In this document: positions 29,122 through 36,855 of the stretch, one piece after another
Position numbering within the stretch: the first letter of the stretch is position 1
Layout of the letters: the number at the start of each line of letters is the position of its first letter
From: CBDCZY01 sp965224745
Lineage (GTDB): Bacteria; Pseudomonadota; Gammaproteobacteria; Methylococcales; Methylomonadaceae
Direction of reading: 5' to 3'
NCBI GenBank assembly: GCA_965224745.1
Contig: CBDCZY010000009.1
Location: 186,001 to 250,000 of the forward strand
Length of the DNA stretch: 64,000 nucleotides
Program-made: the position numbers and the translations under genes
Notes under the pieces: generated by a model
Databases searched by the model: none
Told to the model about the DNA's origin: nothing
The model's input: the letters and a program-made list of their open reading frames with translations, nothing else

Positions 29122-29235
29122 AGGCGTAATTTAGACAGTAGTGAATTAGAGCAGGTATCTGGCGGCAGCCGTGGTGGTTATGGCGGCGGTCACGGCAAAG
29201 GTGGCAGTGGTGGTCATGGCAAAGGCTGGAGTTGA
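29122..29235 (+). pseudogene. Gly-rich double-glycine peptide precursor 1, start codon replaced by AGG
   Basis: The frame reads RRNLDSSELEQVSGG and then SRGGYGGGHGKGGSGGHGKG-WS-stop. It aligns with the leader MRDLSLEELEKVSGG of precursor 2 residue for residue, including the GG processing site, and has the same kind of Gly/His/Lys core (about 22 residues). AGGAG sits 7 nt before the first codon, but that codon is AGG where ATG is expected. An in-frame TAA at 29098 leaves only a rare ATT (29101) as alternative start. The core keeps its character, so loss is recent, or the base is an error, or an unusual start is used. It is driven by promoter A. Confidence 0.7.
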
Positions 29236-29261
29236 GTATTGCCTTGTAAGTGATTTTTCTT

Positions 29262-29307
29262 GAATTCATTCACCCGCTTTGGGTTTACCTATGAATCGGG
29301 TGAATGA
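29262..29307 (+). terminator. Hairpin after precursor 1 (attenuator or processing site)
   Basis: TCATTCACCCG pairs with CGGGTGAATGA (11-bp stem). No U-run follows, so it may limit read-through into the downstream genes or stabilise the short precursor mRNA rather than terminate fully. Confidence 0.5.
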
Positions 29308-29403
29308 GTTAAGAGACAGTAATGCTAGGGAATCTGGGCAGTACTTACCGTTCAAACTCGGTTCTGGTTCTTCCTAATCTATAAAAAAATAATTACAGAC
29401 AAA

Positions 29404-30369
29404 GTGAAAATAATTGAGCAGGTGCCCCCAAGCAACCTACCAAACAAGCTCGATAATTCTACCACCAATGAAGAAATTTGGTTATTGGGGCAGCCGTTAT
29501 TAAGCGATTACCTTGGTTTCGTTGCGGAATCGGTACTGGACGACGCCAAGACGAATCGCACTTTTCTGATCGACGAATGGCGTGCCGCCAATGATTATTA
29601 CGAAGAATTGGCAAAAGCCGAAGCAGGTATCGCCAACGATGTTGAGTGCAAGGATTTGGATCCGGGACTCAAGCATCTGGCTGAAGTCGTTAGTGTAGAT
29701 TCCCGTTACCGTAAGACATTTGATTCCCTGCCCACCTGTTTCGGCTTGGTGGAGTTTGATAAGCTGGTGGTCTATCAAAATCACGTTAATGGCAGGTTTG
29801 TAAACACCCTAAAAACCCGCCTTGACCCCCACCCTGATCCGACTGCCTTGTTCCATTTTTGTATGCCACTGGAGATGCCGGATACGCCTGTCCGCATACA
29901 GAAAGTGGGTTCAAAGCGCTATATTTTTTACTCCGAATCTACGGATTTTCGTTTTCAGGAACCCATTCTCCTTAGCCCAGATCAGATCCATAATTATGAG
30001 AGTTACGGACCCATAGCGGGAGCAGTGGGACTCCCGGTTGGTTTTGGATCCAATTTTTTCAATGTTATGCATAACGACGATAACCAGCGACTGCTTCTGC
30101 ACAACGGTTACCATCGCGCCTGTGCATTGCACGCTTTGGGGGTTACCCATGCACCTTGTATCATCCAGACAGTTACTCGTCGAGATGAGTTAGATATTAG
30201 CGCCCATTCCGACGTGACTAAGTCGCCCGGTTATTATTTTAATGCGCCTAGGCCGCCGTTACTAAAAGATTTTTTTGATCCTAAAATACGTAAAATCTTA
30301 CCGGTCAAAAAAATGTTCAAAATGGTAGAAATCAATTTCGAAGTGAAAGAATTTTGGTTGACCGAATGA
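29404..30369 (+). CDS. ParB/sulfiredoxin-like protein of the peptide island
   Basis: I do not recognise a named family with certainty. The 321-residue protein, from GTG 29404, has near residue 230 the segment LLLHNGYHRACALHALGVTHAPC, which resembles the NGxHRxxA nucleotide-binding helix of ParB/sulfiredoxin-fold proteins. N- and C-terminal parts look globular and cytosolic, with no signal or membrane segment. It is first in a colinear set with the FemAB and 2-oxoglutarate oxygenase genes, downstream of precursor 1 and promoter A. A role in modifying or activating the peptide is inferred from context only. Confidence 0.7.
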   Translation: MKIIEQVPPSNLPNKLDNSTTNEEIWLLGQPLLSDYLGFVAESVLDDAKTNRTFLIDEWRAANDYYEELAKAEAGIANDVECKDLDPGLKHLAEVVSVDSRYRKTFDSLPTCFGLVEFDKLVVYQNHVNGRFVNTLKTRLDPHPDPTALFHFCMPLEMPDTPVRIQKVGSKRYIFYSESTDFRFQEPILLSPDQIHNYESYGPIAGAVGLPVGFGSNFFNVMHNDDNQRLLLHNGYHRACALHALGVTHAPCIIQTVTRRDELDISAHSDVTKSPGYYFNAPRPPLLKDFFDPKIRKILPVKKMFKMVEINFEVKEFWLTE

Positions 30370-30509
30370 TTGATCACATTGAGGAAGGGGTTTAAGATTG
30401 TGGTTAAGTTACAATGTCACTCGCACATTCCTACACCCGTCTTGGTTTGGTACATTTTTGTATATACGCCCTGTTTCTCCGAATAATTAATTCTCTGTGA
30501 AAAATTGGA

Positions 30510-31535
30510 ATGGCAGATAATAATAAACAAAACGAAGTAGAACACACGCCCCATGCAACGGTCTGGGATGAGTTTCTGAGTACTTTGCCTGATGGCTGCT
30601 TTATGCAAACCTCATGGTGGGCGAAGTTTATGGAGCACCTGGATTGTGGACATTTCGGGGCCGTGGTCAAGGAAGACGAGACTATCCTTGGCGGCGCACA
30701 GGTATTGCGGAATTTCTATAGCCCGGGGTTTTGTTACTACTACATACCAGAAGGCCCAGCCTTACCCACAGACCCGGACGATGGTGCGCAGGTATTCCAG
30801 TACATCATGGCGTACATCGAAAAAATGCGCCAGAACGATGAGGATATTGTCAGTCACTTGCGTATTGAGCCGCGCTGGGAAGATTTACCGAATTATATAA
30901 CCGGGTTTCAAGCAGCCAAAGACTGGATGGAACCGCGTAATACCCTGTGTGTTGATCTGACAGTGCCCGAAGTTGACATACTTGCCCAAATGAAGCCAAA
31001 AGGACGCTACAACATCGGTCTTGCTCGGCGACATGGGGTCACAGTGGTTGAAGATGCCAGCCCTAAAGGCATAGAAGACTTTCTGTGTCTTTATAATGAA
31101 ACAGTCACCCGAAAAAATATGCATGGGAAGCAACAAGATTACTTTCACCCGTTAATCGCCATACTAACAGAACTGGGACATGGGTCGATTTTCTTTGCGG
31201 AGTATGCAGGGGGCAGGATTGCCACCGTGTTGGCAGTACACTTCGGTTGCCGGATAACGTATTTTTACGGAGGATCGACCAATCAGCATCGCCAGGTTAT
31301 GGCACCCTACTTGTTGCATTTCGAGATCATGTTACGGGCGAAGGCGCAGGGGTATGAATGGTATGATTTTTATGGTGTAGCCCCACCTGGCCAGCTTGAA
31401 CATAAATGGGCAAATATCAGTTCGTTTAAACGGAAAATGGGTGGACAGGAGTTTCAGTTCGTGCCCGCGCATGATTATATCTACGATACTGGGGCTTATG
31501 AGGACTATAAAAATATTAAGTCAAATAAATCGTAA
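30510..31535 (+). CDS. FemAB/GNAT-type aminoacyl (peptidyl) transferase
   Basis: The 341-residue protein matches the FemX/FemAB family: N-terminal SWWAKFMEHLDCGHF (usual WxxF motif), the sub-domain LRIEPRW, LTVPEVDILAQMKPKGRYNIGLARRHGVTV, and the C-terminal VHFGCRITYFYGGST-plus-YDFYGV block. Family members move an amino acid from aminoacyl-tRNA onto an amine, classically the peptidoglycan bridge, sometimes other acceptors. Next to peptide precursors it could add an amino acid to the peptide or act on the wall for self-protection. No good Shine-Dalgarno precedes the ATG; the gap to the previous gene is 140 bp. Confidence 0.85.
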   Translation: MADNNKQNEVEHTPHATVWDEFLSTLPDGCFMQTSWWAKFMEHLDCGHFGAVVKEDETILGGAQVLRNFYSPGFCYYYIPEGPALPTDPDDGAQVFQYIMAYIEKMRQNDEDIVSHLRIEPRWEDLPNYITGFQAAKDWMEPRNTLCVDLTVPEVDILAQMKPKGRYNIGLARRHGVTVVEDASPKGIEDFLCLYNETVTRKNMHGKQQDYFHPLIAILTELGHGSIFFAEYAGGRIATVLAVHFGCRITYFYGGSTNQHRQVMAPYLLHFEIMLRAKAQGYEWYDFYGVAPPGQLEHKWANISSFKRKMGGQEFQFVPAHDYIYDTGAYEDYKNIKSNKS

Positions 31536-31558
31536 AGCTGAAAAGATTAGGAGTGTGT

Positions 31559-32227
31559 ATGGCCAACAACGATACGAGAACTTTGCAAGACATGACGATC
31601 AACGCGGACTGTCTGCCTGATACTCGATTCAATGAACTGATTAATTTGTTCACGTTGCAACATTTTTCCACTTTACAGGCTGATAACTTTCCCTTTTATC
31701 GCACTACCTTTTGGTATCCTTCCGACCGTCAACCTGAAACGACCTTTGAGAACGTTATCGAGGACTTGCGTCCCGTGGTGCGTCCATCGGCAAAGGTCGT
31801 TGGGGTTGAGTGGTGGTTTAGTGTCGTCAGCATCAATGCCACACCGCGATGGCTTCTACCTTGCCATTTTGATCGCAACGATCTCGATGAACGTGACGTA
31901 CAGCGTATCGTTTTTCCTGAGTGGGCCAGCGTACTCTTTTTGAACGCCGTACCCTATGGTGAACTCGTTGTCACCGATCAGGTTATCAACAACATCGGTA
32001 AACCGACACCTCGTGAACCGAGCGTTATGCGCTTTGTGCATCCTAGTCCAAATCAATATGCACTTTTCCCCGGCCAGCTATATCATGGCGTAATTGGGCG
32101 AATGTGGCTTCCAATGCAGCCCGACTTGGTACGGGTTACAATGTCCATCAATTGGTGGACTGAGAAGCCCAAGGGTGGATATATGCGGGATTCAAGGGAA
32201 GCGATGGCAGCATTTGGGTTAAGATAA
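31559..32227 (+). CDS. Fe(II)/2-oxoglutarate-type oxygenase, short form
   Basis: The ATG at 31559 is preceded by AGGAG at 5 nt; an in-frame GTG six bases earlier overlaps that site and is rejected. The 222-residue protein has the double-stranded beta-helix iron triad His103-x-Asp105 (LPCHFDRND) and His176 (GQLYHGVIG). Arg192 (LVRVTMSINWW) is in the usual place for binding 2-oxoglutarate. The substrate is unknown; a peptide side chain (Gly-, His- or Lys-hydroxylation) is the natural hypothesis in this locus. It lies 23 bp after the FemAB gene, surely co-transcribed. Confidence 0.8.
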   Translation: MANNDTRTLQDMTINADCLPDTRFNELINLFTLQHFSTLQADNFPFYRTTFWYPSDRQPETTFENVIEDLRPVVRPSAKVVGVEWWFSVVSINATPRWLLPCHFDRNDLDERDVQRIVFPEWASVLFLNAVPYGELVVTDQVINNIGKPTPREPSVMRFVHPSPNQYALFPGQLYHGVIGRMWLPMQPDLVRVTMSINWWTEKPKGGYMRDSREAMAAFGLR

Positions 32228-32325
32228 ATGCGCTATTTGGTTGCTCATGTGCTCGTTCTATAGTTCCGGATTTCAGTAAAAAATGATCGTCAGGGCTTAG
32301 ATGAAGATGGTGAAATTTAATCGCT

Positions 32326-32409
32326 AAGTTTTAAGAGTCCACCAAGCTTTAACATTGACAGCCCTTGGGGCTGCTCACAGCCGTCAAGCCTCCCGTTCTG
32401 CGGGAGCGT
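32326..32409 (+). repeat. IS200/IS605-like terminal hairpin region, copy 2 (inverted)
   Basis: Near-identical reverse complement of 27922-28004, with the same two palindromes. There is no transposase beside it. The two copies bracket promoter A, precursor 1 and the three-enzyme operon (28-32.3 kb). Confidence 0.65.
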
Positions 32410-32444
32410 AATGACTATTCAGGTTTCTGCCTCCAAATCAAAGT

Positions 32445-34679
32445 TTAATTATTTGGTTTCTTTATAGGATTAATGATAGCTTCAGATTTTGCCCAGGAAA
32501 TCAATTGTTTGAGACGTTCTGGCGATTGATTAAATAGTTCATCATCAATTTTTATCGGCGCCTGTTGTTTGTAGTTAAAACAATCACGAAACCAGGAACG
32601 ATGAAAAAATAATGATAACAGTGGACGAACGACATCATTGGATCTATTAGCCAAGCCTTGATGCGCAACCCGGTAATCAATTATCAGGCAGGAACCAACA
32701 TCGAGAAAAGGTGCCTGTCCAGGCATTTTTTGTGCTTCAGTTAGCGAGACTTTATGACTGCCTTTTATCACCAAAGTGGTACCTACTGCATGAGAATGCT
32801 TAACAAGGGGGATTAATATTCCCATAACAAAGCAAGGTGTATATTCTCTAAATTCATCATCCTCATAAAACAAGGGCGTATGATCTTTATGAACTGCCTG
32901 ATTTTCAGCACCGGGTAAGGAAACACCAATATTTAGTCCGCCCAAAATATAATCTTCACCCAGGATTTGCTTTGTGATCGCGCTGATAAAAGGATTGTCA
33001 TACAAATTGGGAGAATTGATCGGTCCTTCAATATCAAGTGTCACCATGTGGCGTTTGTCACCTAAACGGAGACAATCATCATAATCTTTAGGCTCGAAAT
33101 ATGTGGAATATTTATCAAGAACCAACCTTTTGATGGCTTGCAGCATTTCAGTATCAAAGACATTTTCTACAACTAAAGCCCCGTATTGTCTAAACAAGCT
33201 ACTCGCTAAATCTATTTTCTCAGAAGAAAACTGACCTTTTTCTCCCTCGTTTGAAGAAATTTGTACAGTGGGTAGCTTGTTTGGATGCCGAGCTCGATCA
33301 ACCATGAACAGCAACTCGGATGCTTTATCACGATTAATTTGAGCTATTTGGTAATCAGGTTCTATGGAAAGCGCCAGCTCAAATTTCTGAAGTGCATCGG
33401 CAGGCTTTTTGGTTTTTAATAATGAAACCCCGAGGTCATTTAAATCTTCAGCATCTCCGGGATTTTTATCAATAATTGTCTGTAAACAGTCAATTGCTTC
33501 TTCCCATTTTTCACTTTCACAAAGATTGGCAACTCTTTTTTTGTGGATTTGAACATCTCCGGGGTGAACAGCCAAATAATGCCGGTATATGAATTCGGCC
33601 CGAAACCGAATGTCCCTTTGTCGATAGTCTTCAGCGAAATGTAGAGCGTTAGCTCTGGACGAGCAACATAAATAATCACACAAATTCAGTAAGTCATCCA
33701 ATCGTCTGACAAAAAATTCATTAATATTAGAAATATAGATATCGTCCTGGTGCGGAAAATTACCGTAGGTCAGTAAAGCTTGCATAGCTCCAGCACAGGC
33801 TGTAGCAGGAAGTGCCTGATGCAAAATTTCTGTAGAGGCGTAACCTTGTTTGTCTAATTGCGCAATGTAATGATTCAATAATCGTTTATTGTTGTGAAAG
33901 GTTTCATCTTCAATCTCTGCAAAGTCAGTGTTTAACATTTGTACTACTTTAAAGCAACCGATAAAAACAGCATGCAACGAAAGTCCCGCTGGACCCACAA
34001 GCGCATCATCCCAGTCATAGATGATGCTTGAGCCATCATCCTTCTCAGCAACGTTCTCCGGATGAAGATCACAATGATTTAAAGTGAATGGTAGTAAGTC
34101 TGCGTTTTTCAAGAAATCATCAAATATATCCTTACGTGCTAAAAAAACATCATAGTATTCTTGCGATTCATCAGATCCAAGAAAAAAATCCGCATTCACA
34201 GTTTGCTCTGAGCTGATATTTTCTTTTTCTCTCGGTTTCAAAAATTCCAAAAAATTTGTCACCAAGTCATTCAAAGCCAACTTAGGCACCGAAGCCAGAA
34301 CTTCTGGCATGTCCATCGATAGTGTCTGCATAGTGGCATAGGTAGATAGCAATTTTCGTATTTGCATCTCACTTGGGTCAGAACTCAGTTCTATGCCACC
34401 GTGATCTTGCAAAAGCAGCAAACCTACCATTTCATTTTTGGCAATCGTTCCGGGCACCATGGATTCAAAATGTTTGGATAAAACATCATGGGTTTTTAAC
34501 ACTTGAAGCCGTGTCAGCGGGACTAGTTTTAAATAAGCTACTTCTGAACCACTATTTAGCCTGAAAATTTTCGACCAGGGAATGTCTCTGATCAAGTAAT
34601 GCTCTGCAAATGGAAAATGCTGGCTTGCCCAGCTCAACGCATATTCTTCACTGCCGAAGGACGCTTTTAGTATAGCCAT
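32445..34679 (-). CDS. Three-domain fusion: APH kinase, TPR repeats, PhyH oxygenase
   Basis: The 744-residue protein has an aminoglycoside-phosphotransferase/choline-kinase fold (about 1-340) with the catalytic loop HCDLHPEN at 202-209 and metal Asp in YDWDDA (222-225). A TPR pair follows (about 380-450; VSLLKTKKPADALQKFELAL). The C terminus is a phytanoyl-CoA-dioxygenase-like domain with His597-x-Asp599 (AVHKDHTP), His673 (HQGLANRS) and Arg685. Kinase plus hydroxylase on a TPR scaffold suggests sequential modification of a bound substrate. It is divergent from precursor 2 and shares with it the 68-bp palindromic promoter region, so co-expression with the precursor is expected. Confidence 0.85.
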   Translation of the reverse strand: MAILKASFGSEEYALSWASQHFPFAEHYLIRDIPWSKIFRLNSGSEVAYLKLVPLTRLQVLKTHDVLSKHFESMVPGTIAKNEMVGLLLLQDHGGIELSSDPSEMQIRKLLSTYATMQTLSMDMPEVLASVPKLALNDLVTNFLEFLKPREKENISSEQTVNADFFLGSDESQEYYDVFLARKDIFDDFLKNADLLPFTLNHCDLHPENVAEKDDGSSIIYDWDDALVGPAGLSLHAVFIGCFKVVQMLNTDFAEIEDETFHNNKRLLNHYIAQLDKQGYASTEILHQALPATACAGAMQALLTYGNFPHQDDIYISNINEFFVRRLDDLLNLCDYLCCSSRANALHFAEDYRQRDIRFRAEFIYRHYLAVHPGDVQIHKKRVANLCESEKWEEAIDCLQTIIDKNPGDAEDLNDLGVSLLKTKKPADALQKFELALSIEPDYQIAQINRDKASELLFMVDRARHPNKLPTVQISSNEGEKGQFSSEKIDLASSLFRQYGALVVENVFDTEMLQAIKRLVLDKYSTYFEPKDYDDCLRLGDKRHMVTLDIEGPINSPNLYDNPFISAITKQILGEDYILGGLNIGVSLPGAENQAVHKDHTPLFYEDDEFREYTPCFVMGILIPLVKHSHAVGTTLVIKGSHKVSLTEAQKMPGQAPFLDVGSCLIIDYRVAHQGLANRSNDVVRPLLSLFFHRSWFRDCFNYKQQAPIKIDDELFNQSPERLKQLISWAKSEAIINPIKKPNN

Positions 34680-34757
34680 TTTATTTTTGTATAGTCATTT
34701 TATTTGTATCCCCATATTTATTAAGGCAGTGCGATACTTTATTAACCTTATTGCAAG

Positions 34758-34802
34758 AGTATATCCATAAATCTCTAAGATTTACCTAAGAGATCCTAAG
34801 AA
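34758..34802 (-). promoter_or_regulatory. CTTAG-box promoter B-minus (for the oxygenase fusion gene)
   Basis: On the minus strand three (T/A)TCTTAG-type boxes start at 34802, 34792 and 34781 (periods 10 and 11), and TATACT lies at 34763-34758, 11 bases after the last box. This is the mirror half of the palindrome and would fire toward the ATG at 34679, giving a leader of about 70 nt. Confidence 0.75.
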
Positions 34803-34837
34803 TATTCTTAGGATCTCTTAGGTAAATCTTAGAGATT
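34770..34837. repeat. Perfect 68-bp palindrome between divergent peptide-island genes
   Basis: Every base from 34770 to 34837 pairs with its mirror around the centre 34803/34804 (AAT|ATT). Each arm contains three CTTAG words. The structure provides a symmetrical pair of triple boxes, one for each direction. A perfect palindrome of this length is unusual outside selected regulatory or replication sites. Confidence 0.95.
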
Positions 34838-34849
34838 GTTTGCTACGAT
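34805..34849 (+). promoter_or_regulatory. CTTAG-box promoter B-plus (for the main Gly/His precursor)
   Basis: TTCTTAG (34805), CTCTTAG (34815) and ATCTTAG (34826) have periods 10 and 11 bp; TGCTACGAT gives an extended -10 at 34844-34849, 11 bases after the last box. The geometry equals that of promoter A. The predicted leader of about 180 nt includes GATTGTCGT at 34880 and a small ACACCC/GGGTGT hairpin near 34963. Confidence 0.8.
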
Positions 34850-35038
34850 AACTGCTACGGCAATAACCCGATAATTTGTGATTGTCGTATGGAGTAGCTA
34901 TGTAAGAGCAAACGCTTTAAGGTGCTCTATTCTAAATGTAAAAAAGGAAGTAACTACCCCGAACACCCAGCAGGGGTGTTGCTTAAATGTTTTCTTATTA
35001 CTAAAGAAAATTTTTCAATTCAATTTGGGAGAAAAACA

Positions 35039-35398
35039 ATGCGTGATTTATCATTAGAAGAACTTGAAAAAGTATCCGGTGGTGGCAAAGGCAAAGGCAA
35101 AGGAGGTCGCGGTGGACACGGAGGTGGTCATGGTGGTCATGGTGGTCATGGTGGTCATGGTGGACACGGAGGTGGACACGGAGGTGGTCATGGTGGACAC
35201 GGAGGTGGTCATGGTGGACACGGAGGCGGTCATGGTGGACACGGAGGCGGTCATGGTGGACACGGAGGTGGTCATGGACACGGCGGTCATGGTGGACACG
35301 GAGGTGGTCATGGACACGGCGGTCATGGTGGACACGGAGGTGGTCATGGTCACGGCGGACACGGTGGGCATGGAAAAGGTGGTGGTGGCTCATCTTAA
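35039..35398 (+). CDS. Gly/His-repeat secreted peptide precursor 2 with colicin-V-type leader
   Basis: From the ATG at 35039 (GGGAGA 6 nt upstream) the 119-residue product begins MRDLSLEELEKVSGG, close to the colicin V leader type MRTLTLNELDSVSGG, with GG as predicted C39 cleavage site. The remaining 104 residues are a GKGKGKGGRG start, about 27 His spaced by two or three Gly (GGH/GGGH/GH), and a GKGGGGSS end; there is no Cys, Asp, Glu or aromatic residue. Longer in-frame starts (e.g. 34922) lack family support. The peptide should be exported by the CvaA/CvaB-like pair at 40.6-44 kb. Dense His suggests metal (Cu, Ni or Zn) binding; antibacterial action is the alternative. It is monocistronic, with its own terminator. 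Confidence 0.85.
   Translation: MRDLSLEELEKVSGGGKGKGKGGRGGHGGGHGGHGGHGGHGGHGGGHGGGHGGHGGGHGGHGGGHGGHGGGHGGHGGGHGHGGHGGHGGGHGHGGHGGHGGGHGHGGHGGHGKGGGGSS
35107..35382 (+). repeat. Tandem repeats encoding GGH/GGGH units
   Basis: The DNA is built from GGTGGTCAT, GGTGGACAC and GGAGGTGGTCAT blocks in near-21-bp and near-33-bp periods. Codon choice alternates (cat/cac, ggt/gga/ggc) but the units are close copies. Copy number should vary easily between strains. Confidence 0.9.
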
Positions 35399-35428
35399 GT
35401 CTAAGTCTTAAGCCTTAGAACCGTTAAG

Positions 35429-35465
35429 AATAGCCAAGAGTAACAACGCTTTTGGCTATTTTTTT
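35429..35465 (+). terminator. Rho-independent terminator after precursor 2
   Basis: AATAGCCAA (35429-35437) pairs with TTGGCTATT (35452-35460), followed by a run of seven T. It isolates the precursor mRNA from the kinase gene downstream. Confidence 0.9.
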
Positions 35466-35599
35466 GTTCTACAAGTCTCGCCAAATTTATGAATAATGGC
35501 TAAAAATATAAGAACATTTAAGCTAAAGAATAATTGAGCAATGACAATAAAAGAATTTTGGTGGCTTTCTCAATGAACTGTTGAGATATCCGACGCGCA

Positions 35600-36805
35600 A
35601 TGATAAACAATAATTCCAAAACATACGATACCGTCCATTTCCCGGAATACCTGGATAATGGGAATAGAGACGTTACTTTTTTAAACAATACACTCCAGAA
35701 AACGCTTAACACCGAAAAAGACTGGGTTGATTCTGATAGCAATTTAACGATTACTCCTATTTCATCCCCCCTTGAAATTCAACAATTAGCTGGCGATTAT
35801 GCGCATCGTAAATGGTTTATTTCCGGTATGTCGCGAGTTTGTGAGAAATTGCTTGGAGTTAATGTAACGGCTGCGAATTTCCCCGGAGGGCTTTATCGTA
35901 GATCTTTTCGATTATTTCTTTCAGATGGTCGCTCTGTAATAGCCAGCCGAAGAGAGGCTCCAGGTCGTGCCATGCTTGAAGAACGAATACTGCAGCACCT
36001 CACTAGGTATAATGCCCTTGTTCCCAAGCCACTGGGTTTTAACGGCGTGGTATTGATTCAGGAAGACTTACCAGGTAAACGTTTGTCTGAGGTTTTGGGA
36101 AGTGCGAGTGAGGTGCAGTTCGAACAATATTTAGGGCAAGGGTTAGATTCACTGGCAGATATTCATCAGAAAGCAGAACTTGCAGGGTTGGATACTGCCG
36201 TTCCAATGCACGGTGAACACTCGGATTGGCTGATTTCATTATTGGATAGAACAGCCGTTATCGGTAGTTTTCTGAGTGTACCGTGTCCTGAAATGCCGGT
36301 AGAAGCTCTATATGACCTCTTGGTATTATTGAATCCACGATTTCTTAAGTGGGATGCGCGCCCTGGAAATGCGATGTTACTGGATAATGGACAAGTTGCC
36401 TGGTTTGACTGGGAACACTGTTGTGCCAGAAATCGCCTTGATGATATGTCCTGGCTGTTATGCGATGAATCAGTTCCTGATAGTTACCCTGAAGCTGAAG
36501 ACAGGCTAATTGACCAGTATCTGGCAAAGTTTTCTGACGGGCGGGACATGGCGGAGGCGCACGACTATTTACGGGTCTACGGCATACTGCATATGTGTGT
36601 GCGTCTCGGTCGTATTTTGAACGCAAAGAGTTACGACGAGTGGTCAGATGCAGATATTAATCTGGACAAGCAACAGCCCGGTTCAACATTAAAAGAAGCT
36701 CATCGCCTTTGTGTCAGAGCTGCCCGGTGGTCGGAAAAAACTGAACACACTGAAATATTGGCAAACTGGTTCAAGCAACTTTCAAAAAGGCTGGATGAAA
36801 TCTAA
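35600..36805 (+). CDS. APH/choline-kinase-fold phosphotransferase of the peptide island
   Basis: The 401-residue protein has the N-lobe strand FRLFLSDGRSVIASRRE with a plausible lysine-equivalent region, and a C-lobe with FLKWDARPGNAMLL (Asp252, Asn257) and the metal Asp270 in VAWFDWEHCC. The catalytic-loop His of APH enzymes is replaced by Lys250. This is the kinase-like class that includes aminoglycoside and choline kinases. In this locus it may phosphorylate the peptide or a small precursor. A decayed duplicate of its C-lobe lies at 38453-38590. It is convergent with the HprK-like gene. Confidence 0.8.
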   Translation: MINNNSKTYDTVHFPEYLDNGNRDVTFLNNTLQKTLNTEKDWVDSDSNLTITPISSPLEIQQLAGDYAHRKWFISGMSRVCEKLLGVNVTAANFPGGLYRRSFRLFLSDGRSVIASRREAPGRAMLEERILQHLTRYNALVPKPLGFNGVVLIQEDLPGKRLSEVLGSASEVQFEQYLGQGLDSLADIHQKAELAGLDTAVPMHGEHSDWLISLLDRTAVIGSFLSVPCPEMPVEALYDLLVLLNPRFLKWDARPGNAMLLDNGQVAWFDWEHCCARNRLDDMSWLLCDESVPDSYPEAEDRLIDQYLAKFSDGRDMAEAHDYLRVYGILHMCVRLGRILNAKSYDEWSDADINLDKQQPGSTLKEAHRLCVRAARWSEKTEHTEILANWFKQLSKRLDEI

Positions 36806-36855
36806 AAATAGGCCGTTGACTGATTTGTATCAATACTGTCTTGCATTACCAATGT

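Noticed and set aside
34922..35038. Longer start for precursor 2 at 34922
   Set aside because: The extra 39 residues have no leader-like sequence, and GGGAGA 6 nt before 35039 plus leader homology fix the shorter start.
35107..35382. CRISPR-like array
   Set aside because: The repeats are coding, without unique spacers and without cas genes.
35001..35411. Long open frames in other phases over the Gly/His repeats
   Set aside because: Repetitive DNA keeps several frames open; only the frame with the VSGG leader, ribosome-binding site and terminator fits the family.
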